A DNA stretch of 64,000 nucleotides, taken from assembly GCF_003315795.1 (NCBI RefSeq), contig NZ_QMEY01000010.1:62001-126000 (forward strand). The letters are read 5' to 3'. The stretch is from Spongiactinospora rosea (GTDB lineage Bacteria > Actinomycetota > Actinomycetes > Streptosporangiales > Streptosporangiaceae). A program made the translations under genes and the position numbers. The notes beneath the pieces are model-generated. The model was not told the DNA's origin, ran no database searches, and saw nothing but the letters and a program-made list of their open reading frames with translations. Below are positions 25,109 through 32,843 of the stretch, piece after piece. Numbering within the stretch: position 1 is the first letter of the stretch; each line of letters begins with the position of its first letter.

Positions 25109-25130
25109 CGATTTCGGGCACCCGAAATCG
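25109..25130. promoter_or_regulatory. Perfect 10-bp-arm palindrome upstream of the peptide gene
   Basis: CGATTTCGGG (25109-25118) and CCCGAAATCG (25121-25130) separated by CA. With only 2 bases between the arms it is better suited to bind a dimeric regulator than to fold as a terminator. It is about 220 bp before the precursor start. Confidence 0.4.
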
Positions 25131-25353
25131 TGGATGTCGAAACCCATTGGGTTAATCGATTGACACTCTCCGCCTGTCGCAACGCGGTGACGTGCAAGAT
25201 CATATTGGCAGGAGAGATTACCAAATGGGCGGCAAAGGGAAGAGACGCCGCGGCGGGGACTAACTGCATCGAGGCGTCTTGCGGCACCCTGCCTCAGGAG
25301 ATATCGTCCTAATTGCATTGAGGGCCATCGTTAGTCAAGCGAGAGGAGGAAAC

Positions 25354-25554
25354 ATGAAGATCTACGAGGCACTGGAAGCCGTAGGTACGAAACTGCTCAG
25401 CAGATTTGTTCCTGCGATCGAGGCAGATGCCGGTTGCGGGCCGGATTACAAGAAGTGCTGGGGCTCGTGCCACCAGTGTGGTGGAGCTGCTTGCTGTGCT
25501 ACCTGTGCCAGCGGCTGCGGCTGCTGGGACATCAAATGCAACACGTACGCGTAA
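25354..25554 (+). CDS. Cysteine-rich peptide precursor (putative RiPP/bacteriocin)
   Basis: A 66-residue peptide. Residues 1-26 form a leader (MKIYEALEAVGTKLLSRF then VPAIEADA) that looks like an amphipathic helix, not a classical signal peptide. Residues 27-66 hold ten cysteines, at 28, 35, 39, 42, 47, 48, 51, 55, 57 and 62, enough for five disulfides. ADA at 24-26 before GC is an AxA site fit for a signal-peptidase-type protease. The ATG follows GAGGAGG at good spacing; an earlier in-frame start exists but has no such site. Downstream genes for a CXXC protein, MauE-like protein, S26 peptidase and exporter support the reading. I do not recognise a named family. Confidence 0.78.
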   Translation: MKIYEALEAVGTKLLSRFVPAIEADAGCGPDYKKCWGSCHQCGGAACCATCASGCGCWDIKCNTYA

Positions 25555-25577
25555 CTTCGTATCAAGATCAGTTGTAG

Positions 25578-25620
25578 GCGGTTGGCTGGAGGAATGCGCA
25601 AGATTCCTCCAGCCAACCGC
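25578..25620 (+). terminator. 18-bp hairpin between precursor and downstream genes
   Basis: GCGGTTGGCTGGAGGAAT (25578-25595) pairs perfectly with 25603-25620 across a 7-base loop, 23 bp after the precursor stop. No T-tract. It probably ends most transcripts after the peptide gene while letting some through, so that precursor exceeds enzymes. Confidence 0.7.
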
Positions 25621-25655
25621 TCCATTGTACAGCGTCGAATGGAGAGGTCATCGAT

Positions 25656-26186
25656 ATGCTCTCGTCGATCGTCGCAGCTATTGCGCTTGTCACCCTTCTC
25701 AACGTGATCCTCACGATAGGCGTCGTGCGGCGCCTCCGCGATCAGCATACCGTGTTGGAGTCACTGCGTCACCAGCAGCCAGGGCCCACGGTGGGGGCGG
25801 TCGTTGGAGATTTCGCTGGTGCCGCTACGACGGGACACTCGATCACGCCAAAGTCGCTCGCTGGACGGGAGACTTTGGTCGCATTCTTCTCCAACGAGTG
25901 TGAACCGTGCCGTACTAAACTTCCTCGATTTGTCAACTACGTCATCCAGCAGCAGCTTGCGAAACATGATGTCCTCGCAGTCGTCGTCGGGCAAGAGCGC
26001 GATTCAAGTGAGTTCGTTTCGCAACTAGCGCCTGTCTGCACGGTCGCTACAGAGGAGTTCAAAGGCGAAATCGCTGCAGCGTTTCAAGTTAGCAGCTATC
26101 CTACCACTGTGCGACTGAGGAGCGAGGGCGGGAACCTCGTCGTCAGCGAGATCGATGTAGATTTGGATGCTGCTGCCGCGTTGTGA
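25656..26186 (+). CDS. Membrane-anchored thioredoxin-like (TlpA/MauD-type) protein
   Basis: A 176-residue protein with one N-terminal transmembrane helix (about 3-24) and a thioredoxin fold carrying CEPC (C82, C85) after VAFFSN. YPTTV supplies the cis-proline. The fold should face outside the membrane. A CxPC thioredoxin with such an anchor resembles MauD/TlpA proteins, which assist disulfide chemistry of exported proteins. Start ATG at 25656 has GGAGAGG 8 bases before it. With the ten-Cys peptide and the MauE-like gene it forms a plausible disulfide-forming pair. Confidence 0.83.
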   Translation: MLSSIVAAIALVTLLNVILTIGVVRRLRDQHTVLESLRHQQPGPTVGAVVGDFAGAATTGHSITPKSLAGRETLVAFFSNECEPCRTKLPRFVNYVIQQQLAKHDVLAVVVGQERDSSEFVSQLAPVCTVATEEFKGEIAAAFQVSSYPTTVRLRSEGGNLVVSEIDVDLDAAAAL

Positions 26187-26372
26187 GTCCACTCAAAATT
26201 CCCTCGCGGGCCTTGGCATCTCAGATACCATCGGGTGTCGGTTGGGGGTAATCCACAGTGGCGACATGGGGGCAACCCTGCCGGCGCAGGTTGTCGAGCG
26301 CAGTTAAAACGGGCTCCGAAGTCACGCACCGTATTTGTTGATAGCATTGATCACTCGAATCTCTGGGACCGT

Positions 26373-27809
26373 ATGACCTCTTCTGAGTTCACCTCTGCGA
26401 GCCAGGATGATATTAGCTTACCCGGGTTTATCGGCCGCGAGAAGACGGGCAAAAAGGTCTTAGCGTGGCTTGGTCGGCACCGCTGGCTCTTGTTAGTGCT
26501 GACTATAGCCTTGTTATTGCGAGCATTCACTGTCCTTGGATATAGGCCTGCATGGATCTACTGGTTCGACTCTTTTACCTATCTAAATGCGGCAATGGAG
26601 CTCCGGCCAGAGCAAGGGTGGCAGCCCGGAGGCTATCCACTCTTTTTATGGTTACTTTGGCCGATGGGAAGCACGGCTTTTATCGCAGTGGTTCAGCATC
26701 TTATGGGGCTCTCGGTCGGGCTTATTATCTACATGCTCTTACGTCGCAAGGGGGTTTCGGACGTCATTGCGGCTATTGCCATCGCCCCGCAGTTGCTCGA
26801 TGCCTCCTTTCTTCGTCTTGAGCACGCGATTCTCTCTGACGCGCTTTTTATCCTGCTGGTGGTTGCCGGTGTCGTTGCTCTGCTCTGGCCTATGCACCTC
26901 ACCGTTCGACATGTGCTACTGGCGGGGCTGCTGCTCGGGAGTGCGTCGGTCGTGAGAACGATCGCATTACCCCTGATCTGCCTGATTATCCTCTGCTTGG
27001 CCTTGGGGCGTAGTGTTGGGTGGAGAAGGCTGGGGATATTCGCTGCTGCAGCCATGCTCCCCATTGCTGGGCACGGCGTCTGGTTCTTGCAGGCGCATGG
27101 GAGCTTCTCCCTCACTGGCGGTAATACTGGCGCTCTACTGTGGGCAAGGGTGATGACTTTTGCCGATTGCTCGATCATCAACCCACCTGCAGATGAGGCT
27201 GCATTCTGCCCGAACGGCATTGTTAAAGACGCAGCCTCCGAGTACGTCTGGGATCCGGGCTCGGCGCTGAACCGCTACGCAGGAGATACGGAAATGCGGG
27301 ATAGGCTAGCGGCAAGGTTCGCTCTGCGCGCGATTCTTGCGCAGCCTCTGGATTACCTCTGGAATGTCACGCAGGATACATCGATAGCGTTTGCCTTAAC
27401 CCCGATCGCGCATCCCAAGAGGACGACACCTGCCTACGGGTTCGGGCTGGGGTCTTGGGTGACTCCTGACAACCCTCTGCTGGATTCAGTACGCGAGCGG
27501 TATGACCCGGCGATCGGTACGCTTCGCTCGGTTGATCCGTACGCCTCGATTCTTGTCAGGTACCAGTACGTTGGCTATCTTCATGGGCCACTCAAGCTGC
27601 TGATCGTGCTTGTTGGAACTGCGGGACTCGTGTGTCGTCCCCGGCGTGCGCTGGTGCCATGGGCGGCTGGGATGTTCCTGCTCGTAGGGCCGGTTATGGT
27701 GCTTGACTTCGATCACCGGTACGTGTTGCCCGCCATTCCACTTCTGTCCCTTGCGGCAGCACTGGCAGTGCATGACCTCTTGGGATTATGGCGGAAGAAG
27801 TCATCATGA
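26373..27809 (+). CDS. Multi-spanning GT-C-like (ArnT/PMT-type) membrane protein
   Basis: A 478-residue membrane protein with about ten hydrophobic spans. After a cytoplasmic tail and first helix comes YWFDSFTYLNAAMEL, an Asp-bearing first outer loop of the kind that holds the catalytic acid of GT-C glycosyltransferases (the ArnT/PMT or GT39/GT83-like group). A large outer segment near residues 250-390 has two cysteines. If it is a glycosyltransferase it would act outside the membrane from a lipid-linked sugar, perhaps on the exported peptide. Start uncertain: ATG 26373 has only a weak GGGA; the frame is open to 26235. Confidence 0.6.
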   Translation: MTSSEFTSASQDDISLPGFIGREKTGKKVLAWLGRHRWLLLVLTIALLLRAFTVLGYRPAWIYWFDSFTYLNAAMELRPEQGWQPGGYPLFLWLLWPMGSTAFIAVVQHLMGLSVGLIIYMLLRRKGVSDVIAAIAIAPQLLDASFLRLEHAILSDALFILLVVAGVVALLWPMHLTVRHVLLAGLLLGSASVVRTIALPLICLIILCLALGRSVGWRRLGIFAAAAMLPIAGHGVWFLQAHGSFSLTGGNTGALLWARVMTFADCSIINPPADEAAFCPNGIVKDAASEYVWDPGSALNRYAGDTEMRDRLAARFALRAILAQPLDYLWNVTQDTSIAFALTPIAHPKRTTPAYGFGLGSWVTPDNPLLDSVRERYDPAIGTLRSVDPYASILVRYQYVGYLHGPLKLLIVLVGTAGLVCRPRRALVPWAAGMFLLVGPVMVLDFDHRYVLPAIPLLSLAAALAVHDLLGLWRKKSS

Positions 27810-27937
27810 TGCTCATAGATTTAGGTACCGCTGATGTGGTTGGGCGTTCCTGTGGTGTGTTTTTCCAGGAGCTCGGCATCTCCGAAACCAGACAGCTCGC
27901 GAGCGTCAGACTGCCGCCAGGGGTGTGGGGCAGGTGA
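27806..27937 (+). CDS. Small coupled ORF, 43 residues, unknown
   Basis: ATG at 27806 overlaps the stop of the upstream membrane-protein gene (ATGA), follows GGAAG, and its TGA (27935-27937) shares a base with the ABC transporter ATG (TGATG). The peptide starts MMLIDLGTADVVGR, has one Cys and ends LPPGVWGR. Double translational coupling argues that it is real. No family recognised; it could be a second small substrate, an exporter accessory peptide or only a coupling leader. Confidence 0.5.
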   Translation: MMLIDLGTADVVGRSCGVFFQELGISETRQLASVRLPPGVWGR

Positions 27938-29763
27938 TGAGCCCCCAGGAGCGGTGGTGGGCGCCGCTGACTCTTATGGTTCCGGCTGCCGCGATAGCCT
28001 GGCGATCCGGTGCGCTCATCGTAGTACTGCTGCTGCTCCTTACCGTTGTAGGTTCCATAGCGCCAGTGGGCGTCGCCTGGCTTACCAAGTTGGTGCTGGA
28101 GGCCATCCTGGCCGGTGGCCAGGTGCTGTGGCTGGCCATTACGCTTATGGGCCTTGGTCTGGCGCTAGGGATGATCCCGGATGTGGGCAGATACCTGCGG
28201 TTGGAGCTGGGACGTCGCACGGGGATGCTAGCGCGGGATCGGCTCTACTCCGCGGTGAATCGGCTACCGGGCCTGGCGCGCTTTGAAGATCCCGTTTTTT
28301 TGGACCGGCTCAACCTAGCCGGGCGGTTCGGCGACAAAACCCCGGGCCAAGTGGTTGAGGGCGGTCTGGGGATGTTGGGTGGAGTGCTCACCGTGGGGGG
28401 TTTCCTTGGTGCGATCGTAATGATCAGCCCGATCATGGCTACGGTGGTGCTGTTGAGTGCCGTTCCGGCTCTGGCGGCGGAGATCGCGCTGTCACGCCGC
28501 AGGGCCGCCATGCTGGCTCAGGTCAGCCCGGCCGAACGGCGAGAGTCTTTCTACGCCGACCTCATGTCCAGCCCCGGTACTGCTAAAGAGGTGCGGCTGT
28601 TCGGGATCGGCGCCTTCTTACACGGTCGGATGCTGGCCGAGCGGCGTATGGGCGACGCTGCCAGGCGCGAAAATGACAGGCGCGAACTGGTCGTTCAGGC
28701 GGCGCTGGGGGTTCTGTCGGCGGCGATTTCCGGCCTCGGGCTGATCTGGGCGATCACCGCAGCCAGCGGAGGCATGCTCACGGTGGGGGATGTGTCGATG
28801 TTCATTGCCGCGGTGGTGGCCGTGCAGGGTGCGTTGGCTAGTCTGGTCACCCAAGCGGCCCAGACCCACCACCAGCTGTCGATGTTTGAGCATTTCACCC
28901 AGGTGGAGTCTGCTTCTCCTGATTTGCCAGCCACAGGTCCGCCCGCCGCGATGATCTCGCTGAGTACGGCGATCGAGCTGCGGGATGTGTGGTTTCGCTA
29001 TAGCTCTGAGCATCCATGGGTACTGCGCGGGGTGAACCTCACCATCCCGGCCGGCCGGGCGGTCGGATTAGTCGGGCGCAACGGATCCGGTAAGAGCACA
29101 CTGGTGAAACTGTTGTGTCGCTTTTATGATCCGCAGCGCGGGGCCGTCTTATGGGACGGGACCGACATCCGGTTGTTAAGTCCGGCCGAGCTGCGACAGC
29201 GTATCGGCGCGGTCTTCCAGGACTTTGTGATCTACGACTTTTCGGCAGCGGAGAATATCGGAGTCGGGGACCTGCCGCTCATGGCAGACCGGGAGAGCAT
29301 CCACCGCGCCGCGCAGCGGGCCGGGATCCATCAGGAACTGGCCGGGCTGCGCTGGGGATACGACACGCTGCTGACCCGGGCCTTCTACAGCAACGCAGAC
29401 AAGGACGACCCGTCGACTGGGGTGTTTCTTTCTGGCGGCCAGGCGCAGCGGGTAGCACTGGCGCGCGCCATGCTTCGCCGCCACCGGGATCTGCTGATCC
29501 TGGATGAGCCCAGCGCGGGATTGGATCCCGAGGCTGAGGCCGAGATCCATCTGAGACTAGCCGAACACCGGCGCGGCAGCACCAGCTTGCTCATCTCCCA
29601 CCGGCTCAACGCCGTGCGGGACGCCGATCTGCTGGCAGTCCTGGATGAGGGCCGGATCGTAGAGCAGGGCACCCACGAGGAGTTGATGCAGGCAGACGGC
29701 CTTTATGCGAGCCTGTTCACGCTACAGGCGTCCGGTTACACCTCCAGGCAGAAAGCAGTATGA
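27937..29763 (+). CDS. ABC exporter (fused membrane and ATPase domains, no C39 peptidase)
   Basis: A 608-residue half-transporter. Six hydrophobic segments fill residues 1-310; the ATPase has Walker A GRNGSGKST, Q-loop VFQDFVIYD, signature LSGGQAQRVALARAM, Walker B LLILDEPSAGLD and H-loop ISHR. It starts directly at the membrane domain, so it lacks the C39 peptidase that many peptide exporters use for leader removal. The S26 peptidase next door could supply that step. It overlaps both neighbours and probably exports the Cys-rich peptide. Confidence 0.92.
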   Translation: MSPQERWWAPLTLMVPAAAIAWRSGALIVVLLLLLTVVGSIAPVGVAWLTKLVLEAILAGGQVLWLAITLMGLGLALGMIPDVGRYLRLELGRRTGMLARDRLYSAVNRLPGLARFEDPVFLDRLNLAGRFGDKTPGQVVEGGLGMLGGVLTVGGFLGAIVMISPIMATVVLLSAVPALAAEIALSRRRAAMLAQVSPAERRESFYADLMSSPGTAKEVRLFGIGAFLHGRMLAERRMGDAARRENDRRELVVQAALGVLSAAISGLGLIWAITAASGGMLTVGDVSMFIAAVVAVQGALASLVTQAAQTHHQLSMFEHFTQVESASPDLPATGPPAAMISLSTAIELRDVWFRYSSEHPWVLRGVNLTIPAGRAVGLVGRNGSGKSTLVKLLCRFYDPQRGAVLWDGTDIRLLSPAELRQRIGAVFQDFVIYDFSAAENIGVGDLPLMADRESIHRAAQRAGIHQELAGLRWGYDTLLTRAFYSNADKDDPSTGVFLSGGQAQRVALARAMLRRHRDLLILDEPSAGLDPEAEAEIHLRLAEHRRGSTSLLISHRLNAVRDADLLAVLDEGRIVEQGTHEELMQADGLYASLFTLQASGYTSRQKAV

Positions 29764-30188
29764 CGATGCGTCGATGGCCATTGATTGCGGGCGTCGCACT
29801 GGGGGCTGTGATCTTGGCTGTCATTCGGCGGCGTCTGCTGGTCACTGACGTCACCGGATCGAGCATGCAGCCGACCTACTCCGATGGGGACCGTCTGCTC
29901 ACCGTGCGCTTCACCCGCAAAGCAGCCCCCCGACCGGGACAGGTGGTCGTGTTGCACAACCCACAGGACCGAAGGCCAGCATCATTTCTGATCAAGCGGG
30001 TGGTGGCCGTGGCAGGGCAGCCCGTTCCCAAGGGACTGCCGGATGGCGTGGTCCCGGGCGGTGTGGTGCCCCAGGGGCATGTGCTCGTCCTGGGCGACAA
30101 CCCGACCCGCAGCTACGACTCCAGAAACTTCGGAGCGATCCCGGTCGAGCGCCTGGTGGCATTCGTGATCAGGAAGATGGGACACTAA
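29760..30188 (+). CDS. S26-family signal peptidase
   Basis: A 142-residue type I signal peptidase of the short LepB/IMP kind. One N-terminal membrane span, then Ser35 in TGSSMQPT and Lys79 in FLIKRVVAVAGQ form the Ser/Lys dyad; LGDNPTRSYDSRNFG is the conserved GDN box. The gene overlaps the ABC exporter by 4 bp and mauE-like by 1 bp. Dedicated S26 enzymes inside peptide cassettes are plausible leader proteases; an ADA/G site in the precursor fits. Confidence 0.9.
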   Translation: MTMRRWPLIAGVALGAVILAVIRRRLLVTDVTGSSMQPTYSDGDRLLTVRFTRKAAPRPGQVVVLHNPQDRRPASFLIKRVVAVAGQPVPKGLPDGVVPGGVVPQGHVLVLGDNPTRSYDSRNFGAIPVERLVAFVIRKMGH

Positions 30189-30748
30189 TGGGGTACGTTG
30201 CGCTGTTTTGCGGGGCAATACTTGCGGGCGTCCTGGGTTACGCAGGAACCGCCAAAGTCAGAGATCCACGCGCGTTCGCTGATGCGATCACGTCGTTCCG
30301 AGTCATTCCCACCCGGTTAGCCCCTGTAACGGCTGCAATACTGGCATGGGCTGAGCTGGCAGCAGCCACTCTTATCCTCGCCTCCGCCGTCTTTGGCCCC
30401 AGGTCGGCCATAGCCGGATTCGCCCTCGCCGGCTTGCTCATGGTGGCGTTCGCCATCGTTATTGTCATTGTGTTGAAGGGTGGGACACGCGCGCCATGTC
30501 CCTGCTTCGGCAGGCAGAGCGCGCCGTTCTCGGCGCGGCACGTGATCAGAAATCTACTGCTTGCCATACTCGCAGGGGCGGGCGGCTGGAGTATGACAGC
30601 CCATTTCGGGGAGATGTCTCTGGAGTGGTCCGGGTTTGCACTGGCCGCCGGAGCGGTCGTTGCCATTCTGGTGATCGTTATGGATGATTTAGTGGATCTC
30701 TTTATCGGCGATAATACGCCGCCCGAAAATACAGGTAACTCATACTGA
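30188..30748 (+). CDS. MauE/DoxX-like redox membrane protein
   Basis: A 186-residue membrane protein with about four to five spans. ILAGVLGYAGTAKVRDPRAFADAI is the typical MauE/DoxX opening, and APCPCFG (C104, C106) is a membrane-edge redox pair as in MauE. MauE with MauD is known to be needed for the multi-disulfide small subunit of methylamine dehydrogenase. Here the partner would be the CEPC protein and the substrate the ten-Cys peptide (inference). Its last codons run into the IS630-like end, so the original C-terminus may be altered. Confidence 0.84.
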   Translation: MGYVALFCGAILAGVLGYAGTAKVRDPRAFADAITSFRVIPTRLAPVTAAILAWAELAAATLILASAVFGPRSAIAGFALAGLLMVAFAIVIVIVLKGGTRAPCPCFGRQSAPFSARHVIRNLLLAILAGAGGWSMTAHFGEMSLEWSGFALAAGAVVAILVIVMDDLVDLFIGDNTPPENTGNSY

Positions 30749-30940
30749 CTCGCAGATCGGTCAGCTGCTGATGGTTGAAAGTGTGGTGTCGCGGAGGGCT
30801 GGCGGATCCTGATCCATGAGGTACGCCATCATTATGAGGTATGTGCAGGATGGCGGGCTGACCGCCGAGTGTCAGGCCTTCCGCGAGCGATTACGGATCC
30901 AGGGGGCTGAACGATTCACGCGGGAGGACCACAGAAGGAC
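30743..30940 (+). mobile_element. IS630-family relic: left end and N-terminal transposase fragment
   Basis: A TA at 30743 is followed by CTGACTCGCAGATCGGTCAG, the counterpart of the inverted end at 24970-24995. About 65 bp on, from 30834, MRYVQDGGLTAECQAFRERL matches the start of actinobacterial IS630 transposases (MRYxxGGGLTAxxRxxRExV). Similarity stops near 30935. The rest is missing. Confidence 0.65.
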
Positions 30941-31053
30941 ATCATCGGCGAGCGAAGGGTCACTGTGCGTTCGGTACAAATATGGCGGAGATCCTTGTCC
31001 CAGTGCGGCGAGCACGCGCTGGCTTCCAAATGACCGGCATCACTGCCATTGCT
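30749..31053. other. Gap after the cassette
   Basis: Contains the IS630 relic described for 30743-30940. From 30940 to the IS5-like element at 31054 nothing recognisable was seen. Confidence 0.5.
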
Positions 31054-31796
31054 CAGTGAACCTTTTCATCCTTGGGCGGCTTCGTAGTTCTGGAGTACCG
31101 CGATGGCCTTGCACAGATGACCGGCCTTGCTCGGGCTGCACCGCAGCTTGCGCAGGAGGGCCCAGCTCTTGAGCCGGGCATTGGCCCGCTCTCCCGGACC
31201 GCGTAGATGGGCGTGTGCCCGGTTGGCCCGCTTCTGCGACTCCGGCTTGTCCTTGCCCCGGTATGGCGTGACCACCATGCCGTCGGCACCCTGGTAGCCC
31301 TTGTCCGCCAGGACGAGGATGCCGACCTGTTCCAGCGCGCGCAGGATGCCCCGGATCCGGGCAGCGCTCAGGCCATGCGTGCTACCCGGCAAGGCGTGGA
31401 GGTCTGCAGGATCGTCCCGTCGGGTGAGGCGATCACCTGTACGTTCATGCCGTGCACCCGGTGCTTGCCGGAGTAGTAGGGCCGGTCGGCCTTGATCCGG
31501 TCGGTACGGATCAGGCCAGGACCAGCAGGGCTTGGCGGCCCGGGGTGAGCCGCCGCCATGGCGAGCGGATCGCCCTATGGTGGCGCCGGATGATTCCGGC
31601 CACGTAGTTGAGGGTCTGGGAGGACAAATCGACGGTGGCACGATAGAACAGCATCCAAGGCCCCCGGTTCGGCGAACGTGATTGCGGTGATCAACCCGTC
31701 TACCAGAGGCTTCTCTATGTCGCCAGGTCAACGCCGCACCCGCGATCACCCTGTGATCGGCAGGTTCCTCACTCCGAGGATGAAAAGGGCTCACTG
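31054..31796 (-). mobile_element. Decayed IS5-like insertion sequence
   Basis: A 743-bp element with imperfect 22/23-bp terminal inverted repeats: left CAGTGAACCTTTTCATCC, right (reverse) CAGTGAGCCCTTTTCATCC. The minus-strand transposase is broken. YYSGKHRVHGMNVQVIASPDG lies in one frame (31368-31559); LPGSTHGLSAARI, ILVLADKGYQGADGMVVTPY and PGERANARLKSW lie in another (31066 to about 31390). Shorter than a typical 800-900 bp IS, so internal sequence is probably lost as well. No clear target duplication. Confidence 0.8.
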
Positions 31797-31819
31797 TCCG
31801 CATCCGGACAGTGCTCCCA

Positions 31820-32731
31820 TCACCGGTGGATCAGTGGCAGGCCGAGCGCGCGGAACGCGTCCGTGTTCTGGTGGGAGACGATCCGGGTGATGCCCGCCGG
31901 GGTGAGGGTGAGGGTCTCGACGGAGTACGCGCGGTACCGGCCGTCCGGGCCGGGCGCGTAGGTGGCGAAGGCGGGGCGGCCCGCGTAGGTGGTGGGGACC
32001 ATCCGGCAGGTGCCGAACGCCGGGCACTCGTTCGCGAGGAATCGGCTAATGGCCTCCCGCCCGGTGAGCTTGGACGAGGTCAGTTCGCAGACCGCGTCCT
32101 CGGTGAGCAGGCGGGTCAGGGCGGGCGCGTCGGCGTTCTCGAACGCGCTGACGTAGCGGTCGAGCAGGTCGCGGCGGCAGGCGTCGTGCGGTTCAGCGAT
32201 CTCGTCGGGCTCGGGGGCCGCCTCCGACATGCGCGCTCTGGCACGGAGGAGCGTGCTGTGGACGGCCGCGCTGGTGGTGCCGAGCGCCACGGCCACCTCG
32301 GCGGCGGGCCAGTTCAGCACGTCACGCAGGATCAGTACGGCCCGCTGCTTCGGGGTCAGGTGCCGCCAGGTGGCCGCGACCGCCAGCCGTACTCCGGCCC
32401 GCGTCTCGGTCACCACGGCCGGGTCGGCGGGCACCGCCCCGAACACCACCTCGGCCGCCCGCCCCGGCTCCGCCGTCTCGGCGGGGAGCGGGCGGCGTCC
32501 CCGGCTCTCGATCGAGTTCAGGCAGGCGTTGGTGGCGATCCGGTACAACCAACTCTGCACCGACGACCGCCCTTGGAAGCCGTCGTACGCTCGCCACGCA
32601 CGCAGGTAGGTCTCCTGAACGAGGTCTTCTGCCTCGTGCGCCGAACCGAGAATGCGCCGGCAATGCACCAGCAACTCCTGCCGGTGCTCGTCGATCAACG
32701 CCGCAAAGTCGGTGCGGTCCTGTGGTGTCAT
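31820..32731 (-). CDS. ECF sigma factor with C-terminal SnoaL-like domain
   Basis: A 303-residue extracytoplasmic-function sigma factor. Region 2 (HCRRILGSAHEAEDLVQETYLRAW) and region 4 (LTPKQRAVLILRDVLNWPAAEVA) are clear; the last 120 residues (LLDRYVSAFENADAPALTRLL) form the SnoaL/NTF2-like domain found in SigG/SigJ-type ECF groups, which lack a classical anti-sigma gene. That domain probably modulates activity. Divergent from an exporter of the DHA2 type across 112 bp, which it may regulate. Confidence 0.92.
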   Translation of the reverse strand: MTPQDRTDFAALIDEHRQELLVHCRRILGSAHEAEDLVQETYLRAWRAYDGFQGRSSVQSWLYRIATNACLNSIESRGRRPLPAETAEPGRAAEVVFGAVPADPAVVTETRAGVRLAVAATWRHLTPKQRAVLILRDVLNWPAAEVAVALGTTSAAVHSTLLRARARMSEAAPEPDEIAEPHDACRRDLLDRYVSAFENADAPALTRLLTEDAVCELTSSKLTGREAISRFLANECPAFGTCRMVPTTYAGRPAFATYAPGPDGRYRAYSVETLTLTPAGITRIVSHQNTDAFRALGLPLIHR

Positions 32732-32843
32732 GGCTCGCGTCCTCCCCCTTGTGAAACTCGTCCTGGGTTAGGACCGCCCGGACGGGGTGGATTCGTCGTA
32801 CGTCGCGCGGCGATTTTCACCGGCTTCGGTGGTCTCCAGCAGT

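Larger units (their letters stand above)
24609..25353. other. Long non-coding junction with IS relics and palindromes
   Basis: A 745-bp stretch without a credible gene. It holds the second 23-bp repeat (24735-24757), the tail of an IS5-like transposase (24845-24925), an 11-bp inverted repeat CTCGAAGATCG (24935-24945 and 24979-24989), an IS630-like end abutting a TA at 24994 and a palindrome at 25109-25130. Open frames on the minus strand (for example 24967-25287) resemble nothing known. The precursor peptide gene follows. Confidence 0.6.

Noticed and set aside
24967..25287. 106-codon minus-strand frame before the peptide gene
   Set aside because: No start signal and no recognisable motif; it crosses an IS end and the palindrome, so it is probably chance.
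30816..31172. 118-codon plus-strand frame
   Set aside because: Only the first third resembles an IS630 transposase; the rest is read-through into another IS.
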